Assembly (NCBI GenBank): GCA_963665785.1
Contig: OY762456.1
Location: 3,162,001 to 3,226,000, forward strand
Length of the DNA: 64,000 nt
From: UBA7455 sp026713185
GTDB taxonomy: Bacteria > Pseudomonadota > Gammaproteobacteria > Pseudomonadales > Azotimanducaceae
Reading direction: 5' to 3'
Shown: positions 9,727 through 19,445 of the stretch, in pieces
Layout of the letters: every line of letters starts with the position of its first letter
Position numbering within the stretch: position 1 is the first letter of the stretch
Notes under the pieces: generated by a model
What the model was told of the DNA's origin: nothing
Seen by the model: the letters and a program-made list of their open reading frames with translations, nothing else
Databases searched by the model: none
Program-made: the position numbers and the translations under genes

Positions 9727-10653
9727 CTAGGTTTGCCTGGCAAGTGAACTTGAATACGCAAGCGGAACCAGGTCAGCGTCGTCAAAAGAAACGATCTCCC
9801 AGGCATCTTCATGTTCAAGTATTGCCTGACGCAAGGCATGATGTGCTGTGTGTCCCGATTTGTATCCAATAAACTCACCTATGATGCTGTGACCGAGTAC
9901 ATAAAGGTCACCGATGGCATCCAGTATCTTATGTCTGACAAACTCGTCCTCATGTCGGAGTCCGTCATTGTTAAGAATACGAAAATCATCTACGACGACG
10001 ACATTATCCAGGCTGCCACCCTGCACCAGGTTCTGATCACGGAGATGCTCAATATCCTCCATGAAGCCAAAAGTTCTGGCTCGACAGACTTCCTTGACAA
10101 AAGATGTGCTGGAAAAATCCACACTGGCGTATTGTTCCTTGATGACCGGATTGTCGTAAACAATAGTATGACCAACCTTGAATCCATCAAATGGCATCAT
10201 GGTTGCGGATTGATCATGCCAAAAGGTTTCTTCCGGGCCTTTTACTGACACTTTCTCGTTAAATTTAATAAACTTTCTTGGTTTGTTCTGTTCCTGAATC
10301 CCTGCCGAATGTATCAAGAATACGAAAGACTCCGCACTGCCATCCATGATGGGCACTTCCGGACCATTGACTTCAACATAAACGTTATCGATACCCAACC
10401 CGCATAAAGCAGACATAAGATGCTCGATAGTCGAAATTCGATGGTCATCACGGACCAGGGTTGTGGCAAGTGTGGTGTCGCCTACAAATTCAGTACTTGC
10501 GGGTATTTCAACATATGGATCCAAGTCTGTCCGAATAAATACCACACCGGTATCGACAGGTGCGGGAATTAATGTCAAGAAAACTTTTTTACCGGTATGT
10601 AAACCAACTCCTCTTGCCCGTTGGCTGTTTTTTAAGGTTCTCTGCCTGATCAT
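9727..10653 (-). CDS. lpxC: UDP-3-O-acyl-N-acetylglucosamine deacetylase LpxC
   Basis: Zinc deacetylase of lipid A synthesis (308 residues), the committed step, in the cytoplasm. The zinc ligands are in TIEHLMSALCGLGIDN (His ~79) and in RHKILDAIGDLYVLG (His and Asp, residues ~236-245). The downstream catalytic His is in GHTAHHALRQAIL. It lies downstream of ftsZ on the same strand with a 260-base gap, the usual position. Its presence indicates a lipid A outer membrane. Confidence 0.98.
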   Translation of the reverse strand: MIRQRTLKNSQRARGVGLHTGKKVFLTLIPAPVDTGVVFIRTDLDPYVEIPASTEFVGDTTLATTLVRDDHRISTIEHLMSALCGLGIDNVYVEVNGPEVPIMDGSAESFVFLIHSAGIQEQNKPRKFIKFNEKVSVKGPEETFWHDQSATMMPFDGFKVGHTIVYDNPVIKEQYASVDFSSTSFVKEVCRARTFGFMEDIEHLRDQNLVQGGSLDNVVVVDDFRILNNDGLRHEDEFVRHKILDAIGDLYVLGHSIIGEFIGYKSGHTAHHALRQAILEHEDAWEIVSFDDADLVPLAYSSSLARQT

Positions 10654-10913
10654 TACGCTTGCCAGTCCCGATGCTGGGCGAATTTTACCAGAATCTCTAC
10701 GCCTTCTCTACTAAACAGATTCCAGCCCGGAACCCGGAGAATAACCATACGAATCCCAGATATCAGACTACAATGTCATTATTTAGTTGCACTTTCATTA
10801 AATATAACGAAGAAAATCCAGGTAAGTCGGCCTGTTTGCTGCGCGACAGCGGCAGGGCGAGGTTTTGGCCCGCTGAAGGCTCCTTAAAAAAACCATATTG
10901 AGGTGTACTGTTT

Positions 10914-12074
10914 TCAGTCAGCCTGCCGTCTGAGGAAGGCAGGAATATCAAGATATTCCAGTTCCTTACCACCTGGAGCTTCACCTTCTACGCCACCCTG
11001 GATCACCTGGTTGCGCATGATGGTCGGTTTATCAAAGTCGGTATAGTCTATCGGACCATCTCCTGCGACCTTTTTTTGCACTTCTTTGGTTAAAATGTGC
11101 GCCTTCTCGATTTCCTCAGAAATTCTGAGACCCGTTGCCACAACAGAAACCCGTAACTCTTCACCCATTTCCGGGTTAATGACAGTACCGATAACCTGGG
11201 TCGCATCCTCCGATGCCAGATTTTGAATTTCCTCAAGGACTGCAGCATATTCACCCAGCGAGATATTCTCACCCGCCGCTATGTTGACTAATATGCCCTT
11301 GGCTCCTTTCAAGTCTATATTCTCCAGCAATGGGCTTTTGACTGCGGATTCAGTGGCTTCCTGCACACGGTTTTCACCGCTGGCAGTCCCGGAGCCCATC
11401 ATCGCCATGCCCATTTCACCCATCACGGTTTTGACATCGGCAAAGTCCACATTGATCTTGCCAGGTCGAATAATCAGGTCTGCAATACCCTGAACCGCTC
11501 GCAGAAGCACATCGTCAACAGCGGCCCAGGCATCCTCCAATGGTGTGTCCTTATCCATGACGGTCAGGAGTCTCTCATTGGGTATGGTAATCAGGGAATC
11601 AACATGTTCAGAAATTTCGGCAATTCCCGCTTCGGCAATCTGCATTCGTTTCCTGCCTTCATGGACAAACGGCTTGGTCACAACTGCTACCGTCAGGATC
11701 CCCAACTCACGCGCAACCTCCGCAACGACAGGTGCAGCGCCCGTACCGGTACCACCACCCATGCCTGCTGTGATAAATAACATGTCAGCACCCTGAAGAT
11801 TCTTCGCTATTCGATCCCGATCCTCAATGGCCGATTCCTTTCCAACAGTCGGATTGGCGCCTGCTCCCAGGCCTCTGGTGACTGATGATCCCAATTGCAG
11901 TTGCGTCTCGCAGGTAAGCCTCTGCAGCGCCTGGATATCTGTGTTGGCAGAAATAAATTCAACACCTTCTATATTCCTGGAGACCATATGCTCAACAGCG
12001 TTACCGCCGCCACCGCCTACTCCGATCACCTTGATAACCAAGCTTTGAATTGTATCGTCGACTAGTTCAAACAT
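10914..12074 (-). CDS. ftsZ: Cell division GTPase FtsZ
   Basis: Tubulin homologue forming the division ring (386 residues). The GTP-binding tubulin signature GGGTGTGAAP is at residues ~105-114 and the T7 loop NVDFADVKTVM at ~205-215. The C-terminal peptide DIPAFLRRQAD, which binds FtsA and ZipA, is intact at the end. Full length; 70 bases downstream of ftsA. A 260-base stretch separates it from lpxC, in which I see no clear terminator. Confidence 0.99.
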   Translation of the reverse strand: MFELVDDTIQSLVIKVIGVGGGGGNAVEHMVSRNIEGVEFISANTDIQALQRLTCETQLQLGSSVTRGLGAGANPTVGKESAIEDRDRIAKNLQGADMLFITAGMGGGTGTGAAPVVAEVARELGILTVAVVTKPFVHEGRKRMQIAEAGIAEISEHVDSLITIPNERLLTVMDKDTPLEDAWAAVDDVLLRAVQGIADLIIRPGKINVDFADVKTVMGEMGMAMMGSGTASGENRVQEATESAVKSPLLENIDLKGAKGILVNIAAGENISLGEYAAVLEEIQNLASEDATQVIGTVINPEMGEELRVSVVATGLRISEEIEKAHILTKEVQKKVAGDGPIDYTDFDKPTIMRNQVIQGGVEGEAPGGKELEYLDIPAFLRRQAD

Positions 12075-12144
12075 TTTTCACCTTCCAGTTGTTGAATTTG
12101 CAGTGTTCATAAATCATCTATCTACAGAGTTCCACCAACCTCTG

Positions 12145-13377
12145 CTAACCTCCCCGAAACCAGTTTTTAACCCGGTTTACAACACCTTTTCTGTTCTCAT
12201 AAGTTCGCATGGACAAACTATCCATCTGCTGTTCTGCCGCGTACATCAGCAGACCCACCGCGGTTGAGTAGATCGGATTTCTAACGATATCCGATAGTCC
12301 GGTGATTCCTTTAGGTTTACCGATACTGACCGGCATGTGGAAAATTTCTTCCGCCAGTTCAACAACGCCTTCCATTTTGGATGTACCACCGGTCAGTACA
12401 ATCCCCGCCGCAATCAGGTCCTCAAAGCCGCTTCGTCTCAACTCTGCCTGAATCAGCGTAAATAACTCCTCGTATCGGGATTCCACGACCTCGGCAAGGG
12501 TCTGTCTGGACAAGTCACGGTCAGACCTTTCACCAACGCTTGGTACCTTGATAGTCTCATTTCCGCGCGCAAGACTCGCCAGTGCACAGGCATACTTGAT
12601 TTTGATTTCTTCTGCATTGGGCGGCGGCGTTCGCAGTGCAATGGCAATATCGTTGGTTATCTGATCGCCGGCAATCGGGATAACAGCTGTATGTCTGATA
12701 GCACTGTCAGTAAAGACAGCAATATCAGTCGTCCCGCCGCCTATATCTACCAGGCAGACACCAAGATCCTTCTCATCTTCTGTCAGTACAGCGTAACTTG
12801 ACGCCAGTTGTTCAAGAATGATGTCTTCAACTTCCAGCCCACAACGCCTGATGCATTTCTCAATATTCTGGGCAGCGTTTACGGCACAGGTTACCAGGTG
12901 TACCCTCGCTTCCAGTCTCACTCCCGACATGCCCAATGGTTCTTTCACGCCCTCCTGGGTATCGATCACGTATTCCTGGGGCAGGATATGCAATATTCTC
13001 TGATCCGCGGGAATCGCGGCTGCCTGTGCGGCATCAATTACGCGGTCCACATCAGGCTGGAAAACTTCCTGATCACGTATCGCAACGATACCGTTCGAAT
13101 TGAAGCTGCGAATGTGGCTGCCTGCGATACCGGCATACACCGAGTTGATCTGACATCCCGCCATTAACTCCGCTTGCTCAACAGCCCGGTGAATGGACTG
13201 TACAGTCGAATCAATATTGACAACTACTCCTTTTTTCAGACCCTTGATTGAAGGGTGGCTGCCTATACCGACGACTTCTATGTCACCTTCAGGTAACAGC
13301 TCAGCCACTATCGAAACGACTTTTGAGGTCCCTATATCAAGTCCGACAATCATCTTGTGTACGCTTGAACTGGTCAT
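12145..13377 (-). CDS. ftsA: Cell division protein FtsA
   Basis: Actin-like ATPase (410 residues) that tethers FtsZ filaments to the membrane. The phosphate 1 motif IVGLDIGTSKVVSIVAE is at residues ~10-26, phosphate 2 VDIGGGTTDIAVF near 205-217, and adenosine motif GIVLTGGTSKMEG near 335-347. The C-terminal amphipathic membrane-targeting helix is visible (VNRVKNWFRGG). Its start overlaps the ftsQ stop by one base (TGATG), so the two are translationally coupled. Confidence 0.98.
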   Translation of the reverse strand: MTSSSVHKMIVGLDIGTSKVVSIVAELLPEGDIEVVGIGSHPSIKGLKKGVVVNIDSTVQSIHRAVEQAELMAGCQINSVYAGIAGSHIRSFNSNGIVAIRDQEVFQPDVDRVIDAAQAAAIPADQRILHILPQEYVIDTQEGVKEPLGMSGVRLEARVHLVTCAVNAAQNIEKCIRRCGLEVEDIILEQLASSYAVLTEDEKDLGVCLVDIGGGTTDIAVFTDSAIRHTAVIPIAGDQITNDIAIALRTPPPNAEEIKIKYACALASLARGNETIKVPSVGERSDRDLSRQTLAEVVESRYEELFTLIQAELRRSGFEDLIAAGIVLTGGTSKMEGVVELAEEIFHMPVSIGKPKGITGLSDIVRNPIYSTAVGLLMYAAEQQMDSLSMRTYENRKGVVNRVKNWFRGG

Positions 13378-14090
13378 CAGTTCACCTCTCTCTGCAATTT
13401 TGCCAATTCCATGTTCTGGAGCCAGCCTATGGCAACACCGTTGTTATACCGGGCATCCACCCGGGCAATTCTCTGCCCGTTATTCCGGTTCGTTACCTCT
13501 TGCATCACTGCGATCGACCTGTCCAGACGGCGCCGGATATTTTCTTTACCCAGCAATACACGGATACCCGAGTTATCCTGAAACTCCCATTCTCCACGTT
13601 CATTCAGGGTCAGAATTTCTATTGACCGTCCTGCTCTGAAGAGGATTCCGTTAAGTTGCTGGTATTCACTCATTACCCGATATGCCGAATTTTCAGGCCC
13701 ATACAACTGTGGCAGCTGACCACCCACAATGAGATCAGTAAAAAAAACTTCACCATCACGATTAATGAAACCATTATCATTCCAATAGGCAATCGCTTTA
13801 TAGACTCTGATGTCCAGAACAATATCTCTTGGCCATTTACGGGCAATATAGACCCGGTAAATCCAACTGATCTGTTCCAGATGTTGCTTCAGTCCATCCA
13901 GGTCAGTCAGATTTACTTCCGAATTAATCAGATATTTCAACACTTCGTCCCTTTGGGATTCGGTCAGGGCACTGGCAAGGGTTACCCGCGGCTGGTAATT
14001 CATGACCTTCCCATCGTAAATGAGATAGCCCAGAAACGAGACCAGACAAAAACTCATGAGTACGACTGTCAATTGCAAAAAGCCTTTCAT
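13377..14090 (-). CDS. ftsQ: Cell division protein FtsQ
   Basis: Bitopic divisome protein bridging FtsL/FtsB and cytoplasmic components (237 residues). An N-terminal membrane segment (residues ~5-28), then the POTRA domain and the FtsQ beta domain (GRSIEILTLNERGEWEF). It is shorter than many relatives (about 250-290) because the cytoplasmic tail before the membrane helix is nearly absent. The start overlaps the murC stop by 4 bases. In most gammaproteobacteria ddlB precedes ftsQ; here murC does. Confidence 0.9.
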   Translation of the reverse strand: MKGFLQLTVVLMSFCLVSFLGYLIYDGKVMNYQPRVTLASALTESQRDEVLKYLINSEVNLTDLDGLKQHLEQISWIYRVYIARKWPRDIVLDIRVYKAIAYWNDNGFINRDGEVFFTDLIVGGQLPQLYGPENSAYRVMSEYQQLNGILFRAGRSIEILTLNERGEWEFQDNSGIRVLLGKENIRRRLDRSIAVMQEVTNRNNGQRIARVDARYNNGVAIGWLQNMELAKLQREVN

Positions 14091-15529
14091 GCTTCCACCC
14101 GCCTGTCAGCCCATCTCAGTGTGAGATTTTTGGCGAGTTGCGCCGTTTCACCTGCTCCCTGAGTCATTAAAAGGTCTCCTGAACGAAGGATGTTATCCAG
14201 ATGCTCCGGCACACCGGCAATCGATGGGATATAGTCCACATGTGGATTAACACTGGACAGTTTCCGGTATAGATCAATGCTGGTTGCACCTTCTATCTGC
14301 TCCTCTCCCGCAGCATAGACATCCAGCAGAATGAGATGATCCACTTTTGCCAGTTCATCGACAAACTGGTTAAACAACTCCAGTGTTCTGGTGTATCGAT
14401 GTGGTTGATATACCATGACAAGTCTGCATTTTGGCCAGCCACATCGAATCGATTCTATCGTGGCTCTGACTTCAAATGGGTGGTGTCCATAATCGTCAAT
14501 CAGCAGGAAACTGCCATCATTCACCAGGAAAGAACCATGTGTTTCAAATCTCCGCTCAATCCCCTGGAATCCGGCAAGTCCACTTACGATATGTTTATCT
14601 GCCACACCTTCGTCAGAAGCGATGGCTACAGCAGCCAACGCATTCATTACGTTGTGTTGACCCGGCATCGAGAATGTAATCGGCAGATCCTCCTGAAATC
14701 CACGACGTCGTACCATGAATCGGGTTACTGCTCTGTCCTGGGAATAGTCATAGGCGCATATGTCTGCTGACTGATCAAATCCATACGTCATTACTGACCG
14801 CTTGACATCCGGCAGAATCGACCGGACCACGGGATCATCGATACAGGCAACCAGCAACCCGTAGAAAGGCAGATTGTGTACAAATTCGACAAAAACATCC
14901 TTCAGTTTCTGGAAACTGCCCTCGTAGTTGTTCAGGTGGTCCCTGTCGATGTTGGTCAGTACAGTTACAACGGGCTGCAGATGCAGGAACGATGCGTCAC
15001 TCTCATCCGCCTCCGCCACCAGGTAACGGCTTTCGCCCAGTTTTGCATTGGCTGCTACACTGTTGAGCAATCCACCAATAATAAAGGTAGGCGTCAATCC
15101 ACCCTGTGCCAGAACAGAGGCTATGAGGCTTGTAGCAGTGGTTTTACCATGCGTTCCGGCTATCGCAATACCGTGCCGGTATCGCATTAATTCACCCAGC
15201 ATCTCTGCTCTTCTGACAACCGGAATCCTGTGTTTCAGCGCAGCAACAATCTCCTCATTTTCCGGATCTATCGCTGCGGACATAACGACGACATCCGCAT
15301 GAACAACATGCTCTGCATCATGACCCTTGAACACCTGTATTCCAAGTGAACTGAGTCTGGTGGTTACTTCAGACTCAACCAGGTCTGATCCTGATATTTC
15401 GTATCCCTGATTCAACAGAACCTCGGCAATACCGCACATACCGGCGCCACCAATACCAACGAAATGTATCTGCCTGATTCTACGCATCTCCGGTACTTGA
15501 AGAGGTACCCGTGCGAGTCTATCTGCCAT
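14087..15529 (-). CDS. murC: UDP-N-acetylmuramate-L-alanine ligase MurC
   Basis: ATP-dependent ligase adding L-Ala to UDP-MurNAc (480 residues). Motifs: IHFVGIGGAGMCGIAEVL in the N-terminal UDP-binding fold, P-loop AGTHGKTTATS (residues ~115-125), and DDYGHHPFEVRATI in the C-terminal domain. The start chosen is the ATG at 15529, which has a perfect GGAGGT site three bases upstream; a frame start at 15571 would lack this. It overlaps the end of ftsW by 11 bases, leaving no room for murG. Confidence 0.96.
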   Translation of the reverse strand: MADRLARVPLQVPEMRRIRQIHFVGIGGAGMCGIAEVLLNQGYEISGSDLVESEVTTRLSSLGIQVFKGHDAEHVVHADVVVMSAAIDPENEEIVAALKHRIPVVRRAEMLGELMRYRHGIAIAGTHGKTTATSLIASVLAQGGLTPTFIIGGLLNSVAANAKLGESRYLVAEADESDASFLHLQPVVTVLTNIDRDHLNNYEGSFQKLKDVFVEFVHNLPFYGLLVACIDDPVVRSILPDVKRSVMTYGFDQSADICAYDYSQDRAVTRFMVRRRGFQEDLPITFSMPGQHNVMNALAAVAIASDEGVADKHIVSGLAGFQGIERRFETHGSFLVNDGSFLLIDDYGHHPFEVRATIESIRCGWPKCRLVMVYQPHRYTRTLELFNQFVDELAKVDHLILLDVYAAGEEQIEGATSIDLYRKLSSVNPHVDYIPSIAGVPEHLDNILRSGDLLMTQGAGETAQLAKNLTLRWADRRVEA

Positions 15530-16673
15530 GGGACCTCCGTCTGTCTGGTGGAGTTCGACTCTCGTATTCAATACGCAACAGTATCCCTATAAACAGGCAA
15601 CTCACGATAAGGCTGTTGCCGCCATAACTCATCAGTGGCAGGGTAATTCCTTTCGTAGGCAGCAGTCCGAGATTTCCGCCAAGATTGATACAAGCCTGAA
15701 TTCCGATCATCAAACTGGCGCCGTAAGCAACGTAAGCATGAAACTTGTGCCCCTGTTCAAATGCCTTTTTACCTATCCACAGAGCACGCAAACTGATGAC
15801 ACAGAACAATGAAATGACAAGTGTGGCTCCAATAACACCCAGTTCTTCCGCCAGAATTGAGAACAGGAAGTCAGTGTGAGCCTCCGGCAGAAAAAACAAC
15901 TTCTGAATACTGTTACCCAGACCGACGCCGAACAAATCTCCCCGGCCAAAAGCAATCAGACCCTGCGTCAACTGGTAACCTGTACCGTATGGGTCCGCCC
16001 AGGGATCTACAAATGATTCCAGCCGGGCAACACGATAATCCTCCTGACCCACCAGAAAAAAAACTGCACAGACAAATCCACCAACCAGCACCAGGTAGAA
16101 AACAAGTGGGGTACCAGCCAGAAAGATAATACCCAGCACAACTGCTGTGATCACCACTGCCGTGCCAAAATCCGGCTGATACATAAGCAGACCAACGAGC
16201 AGAATCAGAACACTCAATGGCTCCAGGAATCTGAAATGGATCTTGTGCTCACCTTTATCACGAACCAGGTAACCCGCAATGTAGAGGACGACGAAAAGTT
16301 TCAGAAATTCGGAACCCTGAAGGGTAAAGGATCCCAGTTTGATCCAGCGCACACTCTCATTGACTTTATGTCCAATCCCGGGAATCAATACCAGAACCAG
16401 CAATCCAATCCCCAGCAGAATCAGCCAGACTCCCATCTTTTGCCAGATCCTGATCGGAGTACCGGTTGCCAGCAAAGCAACGCCAATACTGATAGCGAGA
16501 TAAAGAATATGGCGGGTCAATAAATGATATGGATTATCGTATCTCTCAGCAGATATCTCTATGGAAGCTGACGCCACCATGACCAGCCCCATTGTGATAA
16601 TCAGCAATGCGCAACCAAAGGTGACCAGGTCCACGGGGAACTGGGCCTCTCTGGATTTGACCGCCATGTTCAC
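15519..16673 (-). CDS. ftsW: Septal peptidoglycan glycosyltransferase FtsW
   Basis: SEDS-family membrane glycosyltransferase (384 residues, about ten hydrophobic helices) that polymerises septal peptidoglycan together with FtsI. SEDS signatures: GYQLTQGLIAFGRGDLFGVGLGNS, FLPEAHTDFLFSILAEELG and the C-terminal LPLMSYGGNSLI. Overlaps murD by 4 bases upstream and murC by 11 bases downstream. murG, which makes its lipid II substrate and normally follows ftsW, is absent here. Confidence 0.97.
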   Translation of the reverse strand: MNMAVKSREAQFPVDLVTFGCALLIITMGLVMVASASIEISAERYDNPYHLLTRHILYLAISIGVALLATGTPIRIWQKMGVWLILLGIGLLVLVLIPGIGHKVNESVRWIKLGSFTLQGSEFLKLFVVLYIAGYLVRDKGEHKIHFRFLEPLSVLILLVGLLMYQPDFGTAVVITAVVLGIIFLAGTPLVFYLVLVGGFVCAVFFLVGQEDYRVARLESFVDPWADPYGTGYQLTQGLIAFGRGDLFGVGLGNSIQKLFFLPEAHTDFLFSILAEELGVIGATLVISLFCVISLRALWIGKKAFEQGHKFHAYVAYGASLMIGIQACINLGGNLGLLPTKGITLPLMSYGGNSLIVSCLFIGILLRIEYESRTPPDRRRSHGR

Positions 16674-17998
16674 AGTATCATCTCCCGGACCAGAGCCTTA
16701 AAGGCTGAGCCTCTGGCGGTAAAGCTTCCAAACATGTCCTGGCTTGCACATGCCGGTGAGAACAGTACGCAGTCACCTGCTTTCGCAAGGCCGCGTGCAA
16801 TTGACATAACTTCCTCAAGTGTTCCACAACAGACACATGGACAAATATCAGCAATAGTGTCCTTTATTTTTTGTCGATCCCGTCCAAAGATGACAGCATG
16901 TTTGACAAAACGGCTGACCGGCTTTTGTAATGGTGAAAAATCAGCATTCTTTCCTGTCCCGCCCAGAATCAGGATGATATTGCGGGATTCATCACCACAA
17001 CTTTCAATCGCAGATACGGTTGAAGCCACATTGGTCGCTTTCGAATCGTTGTAGTAGGAAATGTCGTTACTTTCGGCAACCAGTTCACATCGGTGTTCCA
17101 GGCCTTTAAAGCGCCGCAGGCTATCCAGCATCTGCTTTGTATCCAGATTCAGGATGGAACCCAGAGCAAGAGCCGCCATTACATTCAACGCATTGTGTCT
17201 GCCATGAATGGGCAGGTCGTTGACATCAACCAGTCTATGACTCCCGTGAGAAATATACGAAGAATCACCGTCAGTAGTTAATCCAAAATCGTTGCTGTCA
17301 GAAGGCGCATCACTGCCAAATGTAAGAATTCTGCATTGTTCCGGAATCGCAAACGATTGTGGAATATCCCTGTTGACCAGTGCAACTGAACAGTTGTTGT
17401 AGATGTTCCCCTTGGTTCGATAGTAATGATCCACTGATTCATAGCGATCCAGATGATCCGGGGACAGGTTGAGAACAACCGATGTAAGGGTCGGCAGATG
17501 AACTGCCAACTCCAACTGATAACTGGATACTTCGATGATATAGAGCGAGGCATCTTTGTTCAGCAAATCAAGGCAGGGAGTTCCAATATTACCGCCGACA
17601 CAAACATTGGCTCGCTGACTCCCGGCAAGATGCGCCAGCAGAGCGGTAACTGTACTCTTCCCGTTGGAACCGGTAATCGCCACAACCGGCGCCTGCGCCA
17701 TTTCTCCGAACATCGCCACATCACCTGTCAATGGCACACCATGTTCCCGTGCTGCAACCAATGCCGGTGTACTCAGGGGGACTCCGGGACTGACAACTAT
17801 CTCTTCTGCCATCAACAACTTTTCTTCCGAGATGGGTGAAAACTCAATATGTTTTTTCAACCGATGCAACTCGGTCAAATACGCTGGTGTAGGATTGTCA
17901 TCCATAACAGAGAAGGACACACCGGCGCCAGCAAAGTGCTTTGCGCAACTGATTCCTGTATTTCCAAGTCCTACAATCACTTTACCTGCCTTCTCCAC
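16670..17998 (-). CDS. murD: UDP-N-acetylmuramoylalanine-D-glutamate ligase MurD
   Basis: Ligase adding D-Glu to UDP-MurNAc-L-Ala (442 residues from the GTG at 17998). Motifs: VIVGLGNTGISCAKHF in the UDP-binding fold, P-loop ITGSNGKSTVTALL, LNLSPDHLDRY and YNDSKATNVAS. A start at 18115 would force a 116-base overlap into murE and add a non-conserved 39-residue tail. The GTG lies one base after the murE stop and gives the usual MurD length. murF and mraY, which normally separate murE from murD, are missing. Confidence 0.93.
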   Translation of the reverse strand: MEKAGKVIVGLGNTGISCAKHFAGAGVSFSVMDDNPTPAYLTELHRLKKHIEFSPISEEKLLMAEEIVVSPGVPLSTPALVAAREHGVPLTGDVAMFGEMAQAPVVAITGSNGKSTVTALLAHLAGSQRANVCVGGNIGTPCLDLLNKDASLYIIEVSSYQLELAVHLPTLTSVVLNLSPDHLDRYESVDHYYRTKGNIYNNCSVALVNRDIPQSFAIPEQCRILTFGSDAPSDSNDFGLTTDGDSSYISHGSHRLVDVNDLPIHGRHNALNVMAALALGSILNLDTKQMLDSLRRFKGLEHRCELVAESNDISYYNDSKATNVASTVSAIESCGDESRNIILILGGTGKNADFSPLQKPVSRFVKHAVIFGRDRQKIKDTIADICPCVCCGTLEEVMSIARGLAKAGDCVLFSPACASQDMFGSFTARGSAFKALVREMIL

Positions 17999-17999
17999 T

Positions 18000-19445
18000 T
18001 CACTGGATCCGACCAGTCCGTTGCTGTTCAAAGCATTGCCTGACTGCTTCGAAATCACTGTAGACTTCCCTGCTGCCGCGAATTTCCTGGTAGTTTTCGT
18101 GTCCTTTCCCGGCAATGAGTATTACGTCTTCCTCTCCTGCGTGATTTATCGCATAGGCTATTGCATTCGGTCTGGGCGATATGTTTTCCACGTTCTCAAC
18201 ATTATCAATCCCTTTCATTATGTCGTTTACAATCGAGTCCGGATCTTCATTCCTCGGATTGTCATCGGTCACAACAATGTAATTGGAGAATTTAACCGCT
18301 ACGGATCCCATGAGAGGCCTCTTTCCCTTGTCACGGTCACCTCCACATCCGAAGACACACCACAATTGTCCGCTGCAATGTTCCTGAACAGCCGTCAGAG
18401 CGTTCGCCAGGGCATCCGGTGTGTGGGCATAATCAATGACCACCCGTGGCAGTCCGTCTATGGAGATGGTGTGCATTCTGCCGGTGACATTTCTGATTTC
18501 ACCCACTGCACTGGTTATGTCGTCCAGATCAAAACCAAGAACACCCAGTACGCTGACTGTTGCCAGAAGATTACTGATGTTGAATCTGCCAATCAGGGTC
18601 GATTCCAGTCTGGTGCTTCCCCAGGGCGATACCAGATCAAATGACAAGCCATCGGCATGGTGTTCTATAGAAGATGCCACAACATCCGCATCTTCAATTC
18701 CATAAAAGATCGTCCTGTGTGATACAGACGAAAGCGTCTCTCCGTGGGGATCATCCCTGTTGATGACAGCCGTATGCAGCCCTGGCCATTCGAACAGTTT
18801 TTGCTTTGACTGCAGGTAGGTTTCGAAGCTTTCGTGGTAGTCCAGATGATCGTGTGTCAGATTGGTGAAGACGGCAACATCAATAGCTGTGCCATTCAGA
18901 CGACCCTGGGCCAGTCCGTGAGAAGATGCTTCCAGTGCTATCATGGCGCATCCATCCTTGTGCAGAGATGCTAGCGATGTCTGCAAGGAAATAGCGTCCG
19001 GTGTAGTAAGACCGGGATTTTTCAGCGCATCCGGCACACCTGTACCCAGGGTTCCAACGGCGCCACACGGGTAACCCAGGTTGTTTGCGGCAGTGGCGAT
19101 ATAGTTCGAGACGGATGTCTTGCCATTAGTCCCGGTTACAGCAACCACTTTCATTTGATCGGAGGGATTACCGAAGAATCGACTTGCTATCTTCCCTGCT
19201 TCCATACGCAGGCTTTCAATTTCGATCAGTGGAACATCAACATCAACTCCCGGTACCGGCGCCTCGCAAAGTATGGCGGAAGCCCGACCGGCAACATCGT
19301 CAATGAATGCACGGCCATCATGTTGCAGTCCCGGCATCGCCAGAAATACGTTCCCCTCCTCCATCTTGCGACTGTCATCACTGATTCCGTTGACCGGTAT
19401 ATCTCTGTCCAATGGAATATCAGGGATCAATTGACTAAGCATCAT
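18000..19445 (-). CDS. murE: UDP-MurNAc-tripeptide synthetase MurE
   Basis: Ligase adding the third stem-peptide residue (481 residues). P-loop VTGTNGKTSVSNYI (residues ~105-118), TNLTHDHLDYHESF, and the C-terminal DDNPRNEDP motif, which in characterised MurE enzymes is the signature for meso-diaminopimelate as substrate. The end GKGHENYQEI is typical. Start overlaps ftsI by 4 bases. The stop codon is one base from the murD GTG start. Confidence 0.97.
   Translation of the reverse strand: MMLSQLIPDIPLDRDIPVNGISDDSRKMEEGNVFLAMPGLQHDGRAFIDDVAGRASAILCEAPVPGVDVDVPLIEIESLRMEAGKIASRFFGNPSDQMKVVAVTGTNGKTSVSNYIATAANNLGYPCGAVGTLGTGVPDALKNPGLTTPDAISLQTSLASLHKDGCAMIALEASSHGLAQGRLNGTAIDVAVFTNLTHDHLDYHESFETYLQSKQKLFEWPGLHTAVINRDDPHGETLSSVSHRTIFYGIEDADVVASSIEHHADGLSFDLVSPWGSTRLESTLIGRFNISNLLATVSVLGVLGFDLDDITSAVGEIRNVTGRMHTISIDGLPRVVIDYAHTPDALANALTAVQEHCSGQLWCVFGCGGDRDKGKRPLMGSVAVKFSNYIVVTDDNPRNEDPDSIVNDIMKGIDNVENVENISPRPNAIAYAINHAGEEDVILIAGKGHENYQEIRGSREVYSDFEAVRQCFEQQRTGRIQ

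Noticed and set aside
16670..18115. murD starting at 18115 with a 116-base overlap into murE
   Set aside because: The extra 39 residues are not MurD-like; the GTG at 17998, one base after the murE stop, gives normal length.
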